Of a stretch of 64,000 nucleotides of DNA, positions 25,286-34,061 are shown one piece after another (position 1 is the first letter of the stretch; the number at the start of each line of letters is the position of its first letter). The DNA comes from a candidate division KSB1 bacterium (GTDB lineage Bacteria; Zhuqueibacterota; Zhuqueibacteria; Zhuqueibacterales; Zhuqueibacteraceae): positions 148,501 to 212,500 of the forward strand of contig JAPDPX010000009.1 of the NCBI GenBank assembly GCA_034506255.1, in the 5' to 3' direction. The translations under genes were made by a program, and so were the position numbers. The notes under the pieces are model-generated. The model saw only the letters and a program-made list of their open reading frames with translations, was not told the origin of the DNA and did no database searches.

Positions 25286-26356
25286 ATGGCACAATCGTCC
25301 GGGCCCATGCTGCTGACCGCGGCGCCGCTGGTGTCGGTGGTCATTCCACACTGGCGCGGTGCCGCGATATTGCAGCGCTGTTTGCAAAGCTTGCGCACCA
25401 CGGTCTATCAGCCGCTGGAAATTCTGCTGGTTGACAATGGCTGTGATGACGGCAGTGTGGCGGAAGTTGCGGTGCAGTTCCCGGAGGTCAAAATCGTGAA
25501 CAGTGCGGTCAATCTCGGCTTTGCCGGCGGGTGCAACCTCGGTTTGCGGGCGAGCCGGGGGAAATATGTCGCTTTGCTCAACAACGACGCCGTGGTGACC
25601 GCCAGCTGGCTGGCGCCGATGGTCGCGGCCATGGAGCGCGACCATCGCCTTGCCGCCTGCCAGCCGAAGATTCTGGCGCCGGGGCCGCTGCCGCAGTTTG
25701 ATTATGCCGGCGCTGCCGGCGGCCTGCTCGACTGGCTGGGCTATCCCTTTTGCCGCGGCCGGATCTTCTTCACCCTGGAAAACGATCACGGCCAGTATGA
25801 CCAGGAAGCCGATATTTTCTGGGCGAGCGGCGCGTGTTGTTTGTTGCGGCAAGCCGCCCTGGCGGAGACCGGGCTGTTGGATGAGCGCTTTTTTGCGCAC
25901 ATGGAAGAGATCGATCTCAACTGGCGCATGCACCTTGCCGGCTATCGTGTGCGCGTCACGCCGGCGGCGGTGGTTTATCACCAGGCGGGTTCGACCCTGC
26001 AGACGGAATCGCCGCGCAAGGTTTATCTCAATCATCGCAACGGCCTGCTGCTGCTGCTGAAGAACAGTGAGGCCGCCCGCCTGTGCCTGATTTTGCCGTT
26101 GCGCTTTCTGTTGGACATGGCCGCGACCCTGCGTGAACTGATGCGCCTGCGCGTGCGGCACGCCGCCGTGATTCTGGCAGCATACGGTTATTTGCTTGTC
26201 CATTTGCCGGAGGTGTGGCAGCAACGCCATGCCAGCCAGCGTGTGCGCCGTCTCCCCGCCGCCATTATGCGGCGCAAATTCTATCCACACAGCATCGTGT
26301 GGCAATATTTTGTGCGCGGCAGAAAGCGCTTCTCCGAACTGCCTGCCGGGCCGTGA
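25286..26356 (+). CDS. Glycosyltransferase family 2 (rhamnosyltransferase-like)
   Basis: A 356-aa GT-A-fold protein with VSVVIPHWRGAAILQRCLQSL, the ILLVDNGCDDGS nucleotide-binding loop, the metal-binding NND at 99-101 (VALLNNDAVV) and the acceptor-side ERFFAHMEEIDLNWRM motif. It resembles GT2 enzymes of O-antigen or other surface-glycan synthesis. It acts on the cytoplasmic face. A hydrophobic C-terminal stretch (LCLILPLRFLLDMAATL) may anchor it. ATG 25286 lies 4 bp after the DUF2723 stop, so the two are co-transcribed. The longer upstream frame is an overlap artefact. Confidence 0.9.
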   Translation: MAQSSGPMLLTAAPLVSVVIPHWRGAAILQRCLQSLRTTVYQPLEILLVDNGCDDGSVAEVAVQFPEVKIVNSAVNLGFAGGCNLGLRASRGKYVALLNNDAVVTASWLAPMVAAMERDHRLAACQPKILAPGPLPQFDYAGAAGGLLDWLGYPFCRGRIFFTLENDHGQYDQEADIFWASGACCLLRQAALAETGLLDERFFAHMEEIDLNWRMHLAGYRVRVTPAAVVYHQAGSTLQTESPRKVYLNHRNGLLLLLKNSEAARLCLILPLRFLLDMAATLRELMRLRVRHAAVILAAYGYLLVHLPEVWQQRHASQRVRRLPAAIMRRKFYPHSIVWQYFVRGRKRFSELPAGP

Positions 26357-26410
26357 GCAGCGCTGCCACGGTGGCCGCACTTACAAACTCTCAAGTGAGC
26401 AGGGAAAAGG

Positions 26411-27346
26411 TTGTCGGAGTTCGAAAATTGCGCGTGCCCCCTCTGCCAGAGTGGGGCCGCCGAGCTTTATCTGTGCGTGGCCGATCGTTTCGCGCTGGCG
26501 GACGGCCCGGTTTACCGCCTGCAACGCTGTCGTGACTGCGGCATGGTGTATCTCAATCCCCGGCCCACCGAGGCCGCGAGCGGCCGCTTTTATCAGCACG
26601 AAGCCTATCTGCCCTTCGCCAGCCTGGCACGCCGGCCGACGGCCCTGCAGAAACTCTACGATGGTCTGCGACGCTGCAATCTCAACTGGAAGCGGCGGCT
26701 GGTTGCCCGGCTCAAAAGCGGGGGCGCACTGCTTGACGTTGGTTGCGGCACCGGCGAGTTTCTCGCCTGCATGCGCGCGGCCGGCTGGCGGGTGACGGGT
26801 TTGGAGCGCGATGCCCGCGCCGCGAACTGGGGCCGCCGGCAGTTTGAACTCGACATTCACGTGGGCAGTGTGGCGGATTTGCCGCCGGGAAGATTCGATC
26901 TCATCACGCTGTGGCATGTGCTGGAGCATCTCTATGCGCCCCGGGCGGTATTGCAGCGGCTGCGCGAATACCTGGCGGACGAAGGCGTGCTCATCCTCGC
27001 CGTGCCCAATCTCGCCAGCCTCGATGCCGCCGTTTATGGCGCCGATTGGATCGCGCTCGACACGCCCCGCCATGTCAATCATTTCACCCCGGCAACCCTG
27101 ACGCGCCTGGCACACGCCTGCGGTTTCGCGGTGCGGGAGCTGCGGCAATTGCCGCTCGATGCTTTTTTCAACACCCTGATGAGCGAGCAATTGCAGCGGC
27201 AAACCGGGCGGCGCCGCGCCGCGCGGCTGCCGCTGCGCCTGTTGCGCGCCGGCGGGGTGACCGCCGCCTCCCTGTTTGCCGGCAGCCGGATATCACCTTT
27301 CTCCTGCAAGGGTGCCACCCTGGTGGCAATCTTGCAAACGGCATGA
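26411..27346 (+). CDS. Class I SAM-dependent methyltransferase with N-terminal zinc-ribbon
   Basis: A 311-aa protein. The N-terminus carries CPLC (C9/C12) and CRDC (C40/C43) within QRCRDCGMVYLNPRP, a zinc-ribbon typical of methyltransferases linked to glycan or polyketide clusters. Motif I is LLDVGCGTGEF (DVGCGTG at 109-115), with the post-motif FDLITLWHVLEHLYAP and the C-terminal LDTPRHVNHFTPATL. It probably methylates a sugar or lipid-linked glycan made with the neighbouring GT2. The start codon is TTG with AGGG six nt upstream; this is the only start that keeps the CPLC motif. Confidence 0.88.
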   Translation: MSEFENCACPLCQSGAAELYLCVADRFALADGPVYRLQRCRDCGMVYLNPRPTEAASGRFYQHEAYLPFASLARRPTALQKLYDGLRRCNLNWKRRLVARLKSGGALLDVGCGTGEFLACMRAAGWRVTGLERDARAANWGRRQFELDIHVGSVADLPPGRFDLITLWHVLEHLYAPRAVLQRLREYLADEGVLILAVPNLASLDAAVYGADWIALDTPRHVNHFTPATLTRLAHACGFAVRELRQLPLDAFFNTLMSEQLQRQTGRRRAARLPLRLLRAGGVTAASLFAGSRISPFSCKGATLVAILQTA

Positions 27347-27356
27347 AACACCAGTC

Positions 27357-28379
27357 ATGAGGCCATGGATTCTTTTGCTGCCGGCCGCCGGCATGCTGGC
27401 CGGATGTCAACAGCAACCGGTCAGCGTCGGCTCGGAAAAAGAAATTGTCGTCTGCGCTGACTCGCTGGATTTTCAAACATTGCGACCGGCGTTGCAGGCG
27501 GCGTTCGAGCGCGAACTGCCCACGCCGGTGCCGGAAAAGATGTTTGAATTGAAATGGGCGCCGGTGGCCGAGCTCGGTCGCCACCTGCACAAGCCGCGCC
27601 TGCTCCTGCTGGGCTGTTTGCACGAAGACAATGAAGCCGCGCGCCAGGTGACGGCCATGCTGGATGCCACGCAACGCCAGCAGGCGCTGCAGGGCGAGCG
27701 TTACCTGTTCCAATCCGACGATCCGTGGCGCCGGCAACAACGCCTGTTGATTCTGGCGGCGCCCTCGCGGGAGGCGCTGGGGCAACACCTCTCCGCGAAT
27801 GCCGCCGGATTGTTCGAGGCGTTCGAGCAGCCGCTGCGTGCGCAGATCGAACAGCAGCTTTACAGCGTGCGCGAACAGCAGGAACTGGCGCGGCGGTTGG
27901 AGCGTGAGTATGGCTGGTCGCTGCGCATTCCACATGATTATTTCATCTTCAAAGAGCTGCCGGCCGGGCGTTTTGTGATGTTGCGGCGCACCTCGCCGGA
28001 ACGCTGGCTGTTCGTGGCTTGGCGGGAGGCAACGGCGGCAGAACTGCCCACGCTGGCGGAGGTAATCGCGTGGCGTGACACCATCGGCGAAAAATATTAT
28101 GAAGGCGACCGCGTCGCCACGCACGATCTGTCTGCCGCCACCACCGTGTTTGCCGGCCGGCCGGCGCTGGTAGTGCGCGGCTTGTGGGAGAACGAGGTCA
28201 AGATCGCCGGCGGACCGTTTCAGTGTTGGGCCATTCCTGACCCGGCGCGGCATGCCGTCTTTCTGGTCGATATTGCCATCTTCGCCCCGGGAGTGGAGAA
28301 GGTGCCGCATTTGCGGCGGCTGGAGATCATCGCGCGCAGCTTTCGCCTGCGCGAAACCGCCGAGGGGGCGGCGGAGTAG
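27357..28379 (+). CDS. DUF4837-family lipoprotein
   Basis: A 340-aa protein with a lipoprotein signal (ILLLPAAGMLAGC, cysteine at residue 17). The DUF4837 pattern includes GSEKEIVVCADSLDF, YLFQSDDPWRRQQRLLILAAPS, the LEREYGWSLRIPHDYFIFKE segment and the IARSFRL end. The family is common in Bacteroidetes and related phyla and is of unknown function. It starts 10 bp after the methyltransferase stop, so it belongs to the same transcript. No SD is visible. Confidence 0.85.
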   Translation: MRPWILLLPAAGMLAGCQQQPVSVGSEKEIVVCADSLDFQTLRPALQAAFERELPTPVPEKMFELKWAPVAELGRHLHKPRLLLLGCLHEDNEAARQVTAMLDATQRQQALQGERYLFQSDDPWRRQQRLLILAAPSREALGQHLSANAAGLFEAFEQPLRAQIEQQLYSVREQQELARRLEREYGWSLRIPHDYFIFKELPAGRFVMLRRTSPERWLFVAWREATAAELPTLAEVIAWRDTIGEKYYEGDRVATHDLSAATTVFAGRPALVVRGLWENEVKIAGGPFQCWAIPDPARHAVFLVDIAIFAPGVEKVPHLRRLEIIARSFRLRETAEGAAE

Positions 28380-28552
28380 AGGGTGGCGGAGCGACGATTT
28401 CCGCGCGCGGCGGAAACAAAGTTGCCCGCGCCACGCGCAAGCCCCGTGGGAACAATTGGGGTGGAGGGAGGCGCGGCGAGACGAACCATGATTACCCTTT
28501 AGCTTGACAAAACCCGCGAGTGAACCGCCTGACCAACCCTCGCTGAAGCCTG

Positions 28553-30529
28553 ATGCACAGTCTTCGTTACAAAATCGCCTTGGGCTATGTCATCCTGCTG
28601 GCGATCATTCTCCTCACCAGCGTGTTTGCTGTGCATGATTTTTCGCAATTGAGCACCTCGGTCGGCGGCATTTTGCGGCAGAATTATGAGAACGTGCTGG
28701 CTGCGGAAAACATGCTCAAGGCGCTGGAGAACCAGGAGAATGCCCAGCTCGCCATGCTCATCCAAAGCGGCGACTCGACGCTGGTGGTGTACAACACCGA
28801 ACGCAGCGAAGAGCGCTCGCTGGTGGTCTACAACCCCAACCGCAGCCCGGAATCGGCGCTGTCGGTGTTCAACGCCAATCGTGACGAATTTCTGCAATGG
28901 TTCGAGAAGATCAATCAGGCGGTCACGCAACCGACCGAGCATGCGCTGCTGGAGAACATCATTCTCACCTACCGCCGCTACCTGGTGGATTCTGACTCGC
29001 TGCATCGCATGGTGCAGGAACGCCGCGCCTATGCCCGCGTGCGCAACTTCCAGCGCAGCGAAATCCAGCCGGTGATGCAGAAAATCCGCCGCGACTGCGA
29101 GACCGTGCTGAAGCTCAACCAGGATGCCATCAGCAGCATGGACCGCCGCGCCCGCGACATCACCAGTCAGGCCACCCAGGTCGTGATCGTCGCCCTGTTC
29201 ATCGCCATCCTGCTCAGCATTCTGGGCAGCATTCAATTCACCGCCTCCATTCTCAAGCCGCTCAAACAGCTCACCCAGACCGTGCGGCGCATCGGCGAAG
29301 GCCATTTGAACCAGAAAATCGACATTCACACCGATGACGAAATCGGCGAGCTGAGCCGGGAATTCAACAAGATGACCGAACGGCTGCGCAGTTATGAAGA
29401 GCTGAACATCCACCAGTTGATCGCCGAGAAGAAGAAATCCGAAACCATCGTGGAAAGCATTGCCGACCCCATCATCGTCACCGATGAGAACAATGCGATT
29501 TTGTTGATGAATGAAGCGGCGGCTGCGATGATCGGCGTGCCGGGTGAAAAGGACCCGCAGCGCGCCCTGCCCCTGTTGCAGCACAACGAGCTGCTTGGCC
29601 GCCTCCTGCATTTTGAAGCAGAGCGCGCGCCGCAGACGCCGGACGGCGAGACCCTGCTCGCGGTGGTGCGCGATGGCAAAACCTTTTACTACCGCCCGCG
29701 CCAAACCCAGATCACCGATGAGCAGGGCCGGATTCAGGGCGTGGTGACGCTGCTGCAGGATGTGACGCGTTTCAAACACCTCGATCAGATGAAGTCGGAG
29801 TTCATGGCGACGGTGTCGCATGAGTTTCGCACCCCGCTCACCGCGATCAATATGACGATCGACATTCTCTCCCAGGAGGTGCTGGGCAGGATCAATTCGC
29901 GGCAGCGGGAACTGCTCAACGCCGCCAAGGATGATTGCGAGCGCCTGAAAAAACTGGTGCGCGAGCTGCTCGATCTCCTGCGGCTGGAATCCGGCCGCTA
30001 CAAGCTCAAGAGCGAGGCCCTCAATCTGCACAGCCTGCTCGAACACGCGCTGCGGCCGTTGCGGCTGCAGTTCGAAGAGAAGGGTGTGGCGCTGGAAGTG
30101 GCCCTGCCCCCCTCCCTGCCGGAGGTGCCCGGTGATCAGGAAAAGCTCTCCTGGGTGATCAACAATCTGGTGAGCAATGCACTGCGTTACACCCCCAGCC
30201 ACGGCAAGGTCACCATCAGCGCCGCGCGCGCGAACGGCGAGATTCAAGTGTGCGTGGCCGACACCGGCCGCGGCATCCCCGCCGATGCGCTGGAGGCGAT
30301 CTTCGAAAAATTCGTGCAGGTGAAGGAGCCGACCGATGCCACCCCGGGCAGCGTCGGCCTGGGCCTGGCGATCGCCAAGGAAGTGGTGGAGGCGCACGGC
30401 GGCAGGATTTGGGTGGAAAGCGAGGTCGGGCGCGGCAGCCGCTTCAATTTCACCATTCCGGTGACGCCGCAGGGGCTGCCGGAGGAACCGGCGGCGCGTT
30501 CTGCCACGCTGGTGCTGGCGGCGAAGTAA
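28553..30529 (+). CDS. KinB-like sensor histidine kinase (HAMP, PAS, HisKA, HATPase)
   Basis: A 658-aa inner-membrane kinase. A TM helix at ~8-27 (IALGYVILLAIILLTSVFAV), a ~180-residue periplasmic helical domain and a second TM at ~205-228 are followed by a HAMP linker (ILKPLKQLTQTVRRIGEGHL) and a PAS domain (~295-405, IADPIIVTDENNAILLMN). The phospho-acceptor is H423 in SHEFRTPLTAIN, with N-box NNLVSNALRYTP and G-boxes DTGRGIP and GLGLAIAKEVVEAHGG. It resembles Pseudomonas KinB. It pairs with the sigma-54 activator 41 bp downstream. The signal sensed is unknown. Confidence 0.93.
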   Translation: MHSLRYKIALGYVILLAIILLTSVFAVHDFSQLSTSVGGILRQNYENVLAAENMLKALENQENAQLAMLIQSGDSTLVVYNTERSEERSLVVYNPNRSPESALSVFNANRDEFLQWFEKINQAVTQPTEHALLENIILTYRRYLVDSDSLHRMVQERRAYARVRNFQRSEIQPVMQKIRRDCETVLKLNQDAISSMDRRARDITSQATQVVIVALFIAILLSILGSIQFTASILKPLKQLTQTVRRIGEGHLNQKIDIHTDDEIGELSREFNKMTERLRSYEELNIHQLIAEKKKSETIVESIADPIIVTDENNAILLMNEAAAAMIGVPGEKDPQRALPLLQHNELLGRLLHFEAERAPQTPDGETLLAVVRDGKTFYYRPRQTQITDEQGRIQGVVTLLQDVTRFKHLDQMKSEFMATVSHEFRTPLTAINMTIDILSQEVLGRINSRQRELLNAAKDDCERLKKLVRELLDLLRLESGRYKLKSEALNLHSLLEHALRPLRLQFEEKGVALEVALPPSLPEVPGDQEKLSWVINNLVSNALRYTPSHGKVTISAARANGEIQVCVADTGRGIPADALEAIFEKFVQVKEPTDATPGSVGLGLAIAKEVVEAHGGRIWVESEVGRGSRFNFTIPVTPQGLPEEPAARSATLVLAAK

Positions 30530-30570
30530 CACCGGTGCGGCGGCAACTTTTGATTTCTGGTGTGTGCATC

Positions 30571-31890
30571 ATGCCTCCCAAAGTGCTGGTCGTTGACGAC
30601 GAGACCAACATTCTCAAGACCATGGGCATTTGCTTCGAGGCCATCGGCTTTCACTCGCGGCTGCTGTCCAAGCCGCAGGAAGTGCTGGAGACCTTGCAAC
30701 AGGAAAAATTCGACCTCGCCTTCGTCGATTTGAAGATGGGCCCGATGGACGGTCTGGAAATCCTGGCGGAGATCAAGCGCCACTCGCCGGAGACGACCGT
30801 GGTCATCATCACCGCGCACGGCTCGATCGACAGCGCGGTTGAAACGATCAAGAAGGGTGCCTATCACTATTTGCAAAAACCGTTCGATTACAAAGAGCTG
30901 CAAATCTTCGCACAAAAAGCGTGGGAACATCACGAGCTGATGCGCGAAGTGCGCGAGCTGCGGGAGCAGGTGGCGGCGCAGCGCGGCAGCGGCGAGTTCA
31001 TCACACGCAACCGGAGCATGCTGGAGATGCTCGATCTCGCCAGCCGTGTGGCCGAAAGCAACATCAGCGTGTTGATCGAGGGGGAAAGCGGCACCGGCAA
31101 AGAGCTGGTGGCGCAGCTCATCTATCAAAAAAGTCCGCGTGCCGGCCGGCCCTTCGTCAAGGTCAATTGTGCGGCACTGCCGGAAAATCTGCTCGAAAGC
31201 GAGCTGTTTGGCCATGTCAAAGGCGCCTTCACCGGTGCGGTGAAAGACCGCCAGGGCCGCTTCGCGCTGGCGGACGGCGGCACGATTTTTCTCGATGAAA
31301 TCGCCGAACTCTCCCCCGCCATCCAGGCCAAGCTGCTGCGCGTGCTGCAAAACAAGGAATTCGAACGGGTGGGCGAGAGCAAGACCACCCGGGTGGATGT
31401 GCGGGTGATCGCCGCCACCAACAAAAATCTGGATGAAGCCCTGAAAGAGGGTACCTTTCGCGAAGATTTGTTCTACCGCCTGAACACCATGCGGCTGAAG
31501 CTGCTGCCGTTGCGCGAGCGCCCGGAGGACATTCCGTTGTTGATCCAGCACTTCCTGCGAAAATTCTCGCCGGCCAATGTCATCGAGCTGGCACCGGAGG
31601 CGGCACAAGCGCTGCGCGTCTATCGCTGGAGCGGCAATGTGCGGGAGCTGGAGCACGTGATCGAGCGCGCCGTTTTGCTCGCCAAGAATCATGTCATCAC
31701 GCTCGATCATCTCCCCGAAGAAGTGCGTTCGACGCTCGAAAAGCCGCAATCCGCGCTCTCGCTCGAGGAAATGGAGAAGCTGCACATCAAGCGGGTGTTG
31801 CAGCATGCGCGCGACTACGACGAGGCGGCGCAGATTTTGGGCATTGACCCTGCCACGCTGTGGCGCAAACGCAAGAAATACGGGTTGTGA
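30571..31890 (+). CDS. Sigma-54-dependent response regulator (NtrC/AlgB type)
   Basis: A 439-aa protein: receiver domain with D9/D10, phospho-acceptor D53, T81 and K103; AAA+ domain with Walker A GESGTGKE at 171-178 and the sigma-54-contacting GAFTGA loop at 218-223; arginine-finger region FREDLFYRLN; and a C-terminal Fis-type HTH (DYDEAAQILGIDPATLWRKRKKYGL). It would be phosphorylated by the upstream kinase and activate RNA polymerase containing sigma-54. A candidate -24/-12 promoter lies 466 bp downstream of its stop, before the STAS/Exb/TonB operon. ATG 30571 is just before the receiver; the longer upstream frame overlaps the kinase gene and is not real. Confidence 0.95.
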   Translation: MPPKVLVVDDETNILKTMGICFEAIGFHSRLLSKPQEVLETLQQEKFDLAFVDLKMGPMDGLEILAEIKRHSPETTVVIITAHGSIDSAVETIKKGAYHYLQKPFDYKELQIFAQKAWEHHELMREVRELREQVAAQRGSGEFITRNRSMLEMLDLASRVAESNISVLIEGESGTGKELVAQLIYQKSPRAGRPFVKVNCAALPENLLESELFGHVKGAFTGAVKDRQGRFALADGGTIFLDEIAELSPAIQAKLLRVLQNKEFERVGESKTTRVDVRVIAATNKNLDEALKEGTFREDLFYRLNTMRLKLLPLRERPEDIPLLIQHFLRKFSPANVIELAPEAAQALRVYRWSGNVRELEHVIERAVLLAKNHVITLDHLPEEVRSTLEKPQSALSLEEMEKLHIKRVLQHARDYDEAAQILGIDPATLWRKRKKYGL

Positions 31891-32355
31891 CCGGCGGCGT
31901 GCCCCGTGGAGCGGTTGCTGTCTGACGAAGCGACCGTCCTTCCCATTGCCGGCCAACCGACCCAATGTCACCACTGCAGCGGGGCATCTGCCGAACGATT
32001 CATTGACCAGAATGCGATTTTTCCTCGGTTTTCCAGGGGGAATTTTACCGGGATTTTTTTCTGCCCGTCCCTTTGCGCTTTCGACCTTTCGCCAGTCCCC
32101 CCCCTTTTCTGCTTTGATCCGTCAAAATTGAATTTTCGTTCAGCCAGGCTTGGCAGGACAGCTTGACGATCTGCAGTTTGCCCCCATTGCAAATTGCAAG
32201 GTGACTTATCTGTTTAAAAACTTAAACAATTAGGCTGACGCAATGGGGCTTGCTCGAAAATCGTCTTGCATTTTTCAACTTGTTGGCTGATTGAATGGGA
32301 GAACCGGTTTTTAAAAATTAATGAGTTGTGATTGAGCCATCGTCCGCTGCGGCAG
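31891..32355. other. Non-coding region upstream of the STAS/TonB operon
   Basis: About 465 bp without a gene. It becomes markedly AT-rich from ~32160 on, unlike the flanking coding DNA, and contains pyrimidine-rich tracts at 32010-32120 and A/T-rich blocks (GTTTAAAAACTTAAACAAT near 32210). Such a region would suit activator binding upstream of a sigma-54 promoter. No obvious matching inverted-repeat enhancer pair was identified. Confidence 0.4.
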
Positions 32356-32371
32356 TGGCATCAGCTTTGCC
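32356..32371 (+). promoter_or_regulatory. Candidate sigma-54 (-24/-12) promoter
   Basis: TGGCATCAGCTTTGCC matches TGGCAC-N5-TTGCW closely, with GG and GC exactly 10 bp apart. It is 75 bp before the STAS start. The gene for a sigma-54 activator lies directly upstream. Confidence 0.55.
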
Positions 32372-32378
32372 AAAAGGT

Positions 32379-32394
32379 GTGAAAATAATTTCAC
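32379..32394. promoter_or_regulatory. Inverted repeat just downstream of the -12 element
   Basis: GTGAAA-ATAA-TTTCAC has perfect 6-bp arms and starts about 9 bp after the -12 GC. It overlaps the expected transcription start, so it could be a repressor operator or a 5' hairpin. Confidence 0.4.
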
Positions 32395-32445
32395 GCGCGC
32401 AGCGCACAGGGTCGAACGGGCAAAGTTTTTTGCAAGGATCCTCCT

Positions 32446-32787
32446 ATGTCAGTCAAAGTCACCACTCTCAACAACCTTGAAATTGCCGTGTTGGAGCCGC
32501 GCGGCTCGATCATTGGCGGCAAGGAGACGGACGAGCTGAAAGAAAAGGCCAAGGATCTGTTCGAGCAGGGCAATCGCAAGCTCGTGGTGGACCTTGGCGG
32601 AGTGAACTACATCAACAGCACCGGGATCGGGGCGCTGGTGGGTTTGCACGCCATGTACACCAAGGGCCAGGGAAAAATCAAGCTGTGCAACATGGGGAAA
32701 AGTGTGCAGAACGTCTTTGTGATCACCAAACTCACGAGTGTCTTCGATGTCGAAGAGACCCGTGATGCGGCCATTATGAACATGTAA
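32446..32787 (+). CDS. STAS-domain anti-sigma-factor antagonist
   Basis: A 113-aa single-domain STAS protein of the SpoIIAA/RsbV type. The phosphorylatable serine is S58 in NYINSTGIGALVGL, and the central strand is KLVVDLGG. These proteins bind an anti-sigma kinase or act in a partner-switch. No partner kinase (RsbW/SpoIIAB-like HATPase) or PP2C phosphatase is in the window. SD AAGGA lies about 7 nt before the ATG. It is the first gene of the ExbB-ExbD-ExbD-TonB run, 42 bp before exbB. Confidence 0.9.
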   Translation: MSVKVTTLNNLEIAVLEPRGSIIGGKETDELKEKAKDLFEQGNRKLVVDLGGVNYINSTGIGALVGLHAMYTKGQGKIKLCNMGKSVQNVFVITKLTSVFDVEETRDAAIMNM

Positions 32788-32829
32788 TTCATTCTCACTT
32801 CAACCAAGCCACTCAATCGCGGAGGCATC

Positions 32830-33558
32830 ATGAAGCAAGGTTTCTTCATCATTGCGGTGATGGTGATTGCACTGATCATCGGGATTGCCATTTACACGCA
32901 ACTGCCCAAATTCATTCGCGACGGCGGTCCGATCGTTTCGGTTTTGATCGCGCTGACGATCATGGTCATCACCTTCATTTTCGAACGCATGTTCTCGTTG
33001 AAGCGCGCCGAGGGCCGCGGCTCGATGACTCTCTTTCTGAAGAAAGTGCAGCAGGAAATTCACGCCGGCAACATCGACGGTGCCATCGAAGCGTGCGACC
33101 GTCAGCGCGGCTCCTGCGCCAATGTCATCCGCAACGGTCTGGCGCGTTACAAGGAGCTGCAGAGTGAGGGCAAGGTGCGGGAGCAGAAGGAGATCATGGC
33201 GGACGTGCAGCACGCCATTGAAGAGGCTATGCTTCTGGAAGTGCCGTTGCTTGAGAAGAATCTGGTGATTTTGTCCACCATCGCCTCCATCGCCACCATG
33301 GTGGGTCTGTTCGGCACGGTGATCGGCATGATTCGCGCGTTCAAAGCCATGGCGCAGGCCGGCGTGCCGGATGCGGTGCAGCTCTCGCTCGGTATTTCCG
33401 AGGCGTTGATCAACACCGCGGGCGGCATCTTCGCGGCCATCCTCGGCATCGTGTTCTACAACATCTTCACCACCCGCGTGGACAACTTCACCTACATGAT
33501 CGACGAAGCGAGCTACAACATCGTGCAGACGCTGGCGCTGCGCAGCGGGAACAAGTAA
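32830..33558 (+). CDS. exbB: MotA/TolQ/ExbB proton-channel family protein
   Basis: A 242-aa inner-membrane protein with TM helices at ~5-22 (FFIIAVMVIALIIGIAIY), ~35-55 (IVSVLIALTIMVITFIFE), ~150-175 (ILSTIASIATMVGLFGTVIGMI) and ~190-215 (EALINTAGGIFAAILGIVFYNIF). The GLFGTVIGM motif is the channel signature. It forms the pentamer around two ExbD helices and converts proton flow to motion for TonB. SD GGAGG lies 5 nt before the ATG. Two exbD genes and tonB follow. Confidence 0.93.
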   Translation: MKQGFFIIAVMVIALIIGIAIYTQLPKFIRDGGPIVSVLIALTIMVITFIFERMFSLKRAEGRGSMTLFLKKVQQEIHAGNIDGAIEACDRQRGSCANVIRNGLARYKELQSEGKVREQKEIMADVQHAIEEAMLLEVPLLEKNLVILSTIASIATMVGLFGTVIGMIRAFKAMAQAGVPDAVQLSLGISEALINTAGGIFAAILGIVFYNIFTTRVDNFTYMIDEASYNIVQTLALRSGNK

Positions 33559-33581
33559 AAGCAACCACGCGAGGCACAACC

Positions 33582-34049
33582 ATGCCCAAAATCAAAAAAG
33601 CCAGAGTCGGCATCAAAATCGACATGACGCCGATGGTGGACGTGGCTTTCCTGCTGCTCACCTTCTTCATGCTCACCACCCAGTTTCGGCCGCAGGAGGA
33701 CGTGTCGGTCATCATCCCCAGCTCGCACTCGGTGATCAAGCTGCCGGAGAGCGACGTGATGACGGTCACGGTGACCAATGACGGCACGATCCATCTCGGG
33801 CTGGACTCCCAGCAGTTGCGGGCCGCGGTGTTCGGGCCGGAGTATCGCCTGAAATTGAGCACCCAGGTGGCGGACAAGGAAACGCTGGCCAAGTTGATGA
33901 TCCAGGCGCGCATCCGCAACCCCAAGCTGCGCACCGTGGTCAAGGCTGACAAGGATGCTCCCTATGGCGCCATCGAAGACGTCATGAACACGCTGCAAAA
34001 AACCAACATCACGCGGTTCAACCTCGTGACCGACATCGAGAGAACCTGA
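33582..34049 (+). CDS. exbD: ExbD/TolR biopolymer transport protein, first copy
   Basis: A 155-aa single-TM protein: IKIDMTPMVDVAFLLLTFFMLTT carries the conserved proton-relay aspartate (VDVAF), followed by a periplasmic domain with VIIPSSHSVIKLP and a TGEATYAAI-like end (DAPYGAIEDVMNTL). It partners with ExbB. SD GAGG lies 8 nt upstream. The gene sits 23 bp after exbB and 12 bp before the second exbD. Confidence 0.93.
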   Translation: MPKIKKARVGIKIDMTPMVDVAFLLLTFFMLTTQFRPQEDVSVIIPSSHSVIKLPESDVMTVTVTNDGTIHLGLDSQQLRAAVFGPEYRLKLSTQVADKETLAKLMIQARIRNPKLRTVVKADKDAPYGAIEDVMNTLQKTNITRFNLVTDIERT

Positions 34050-34061
34050 GGGAGATTGACT

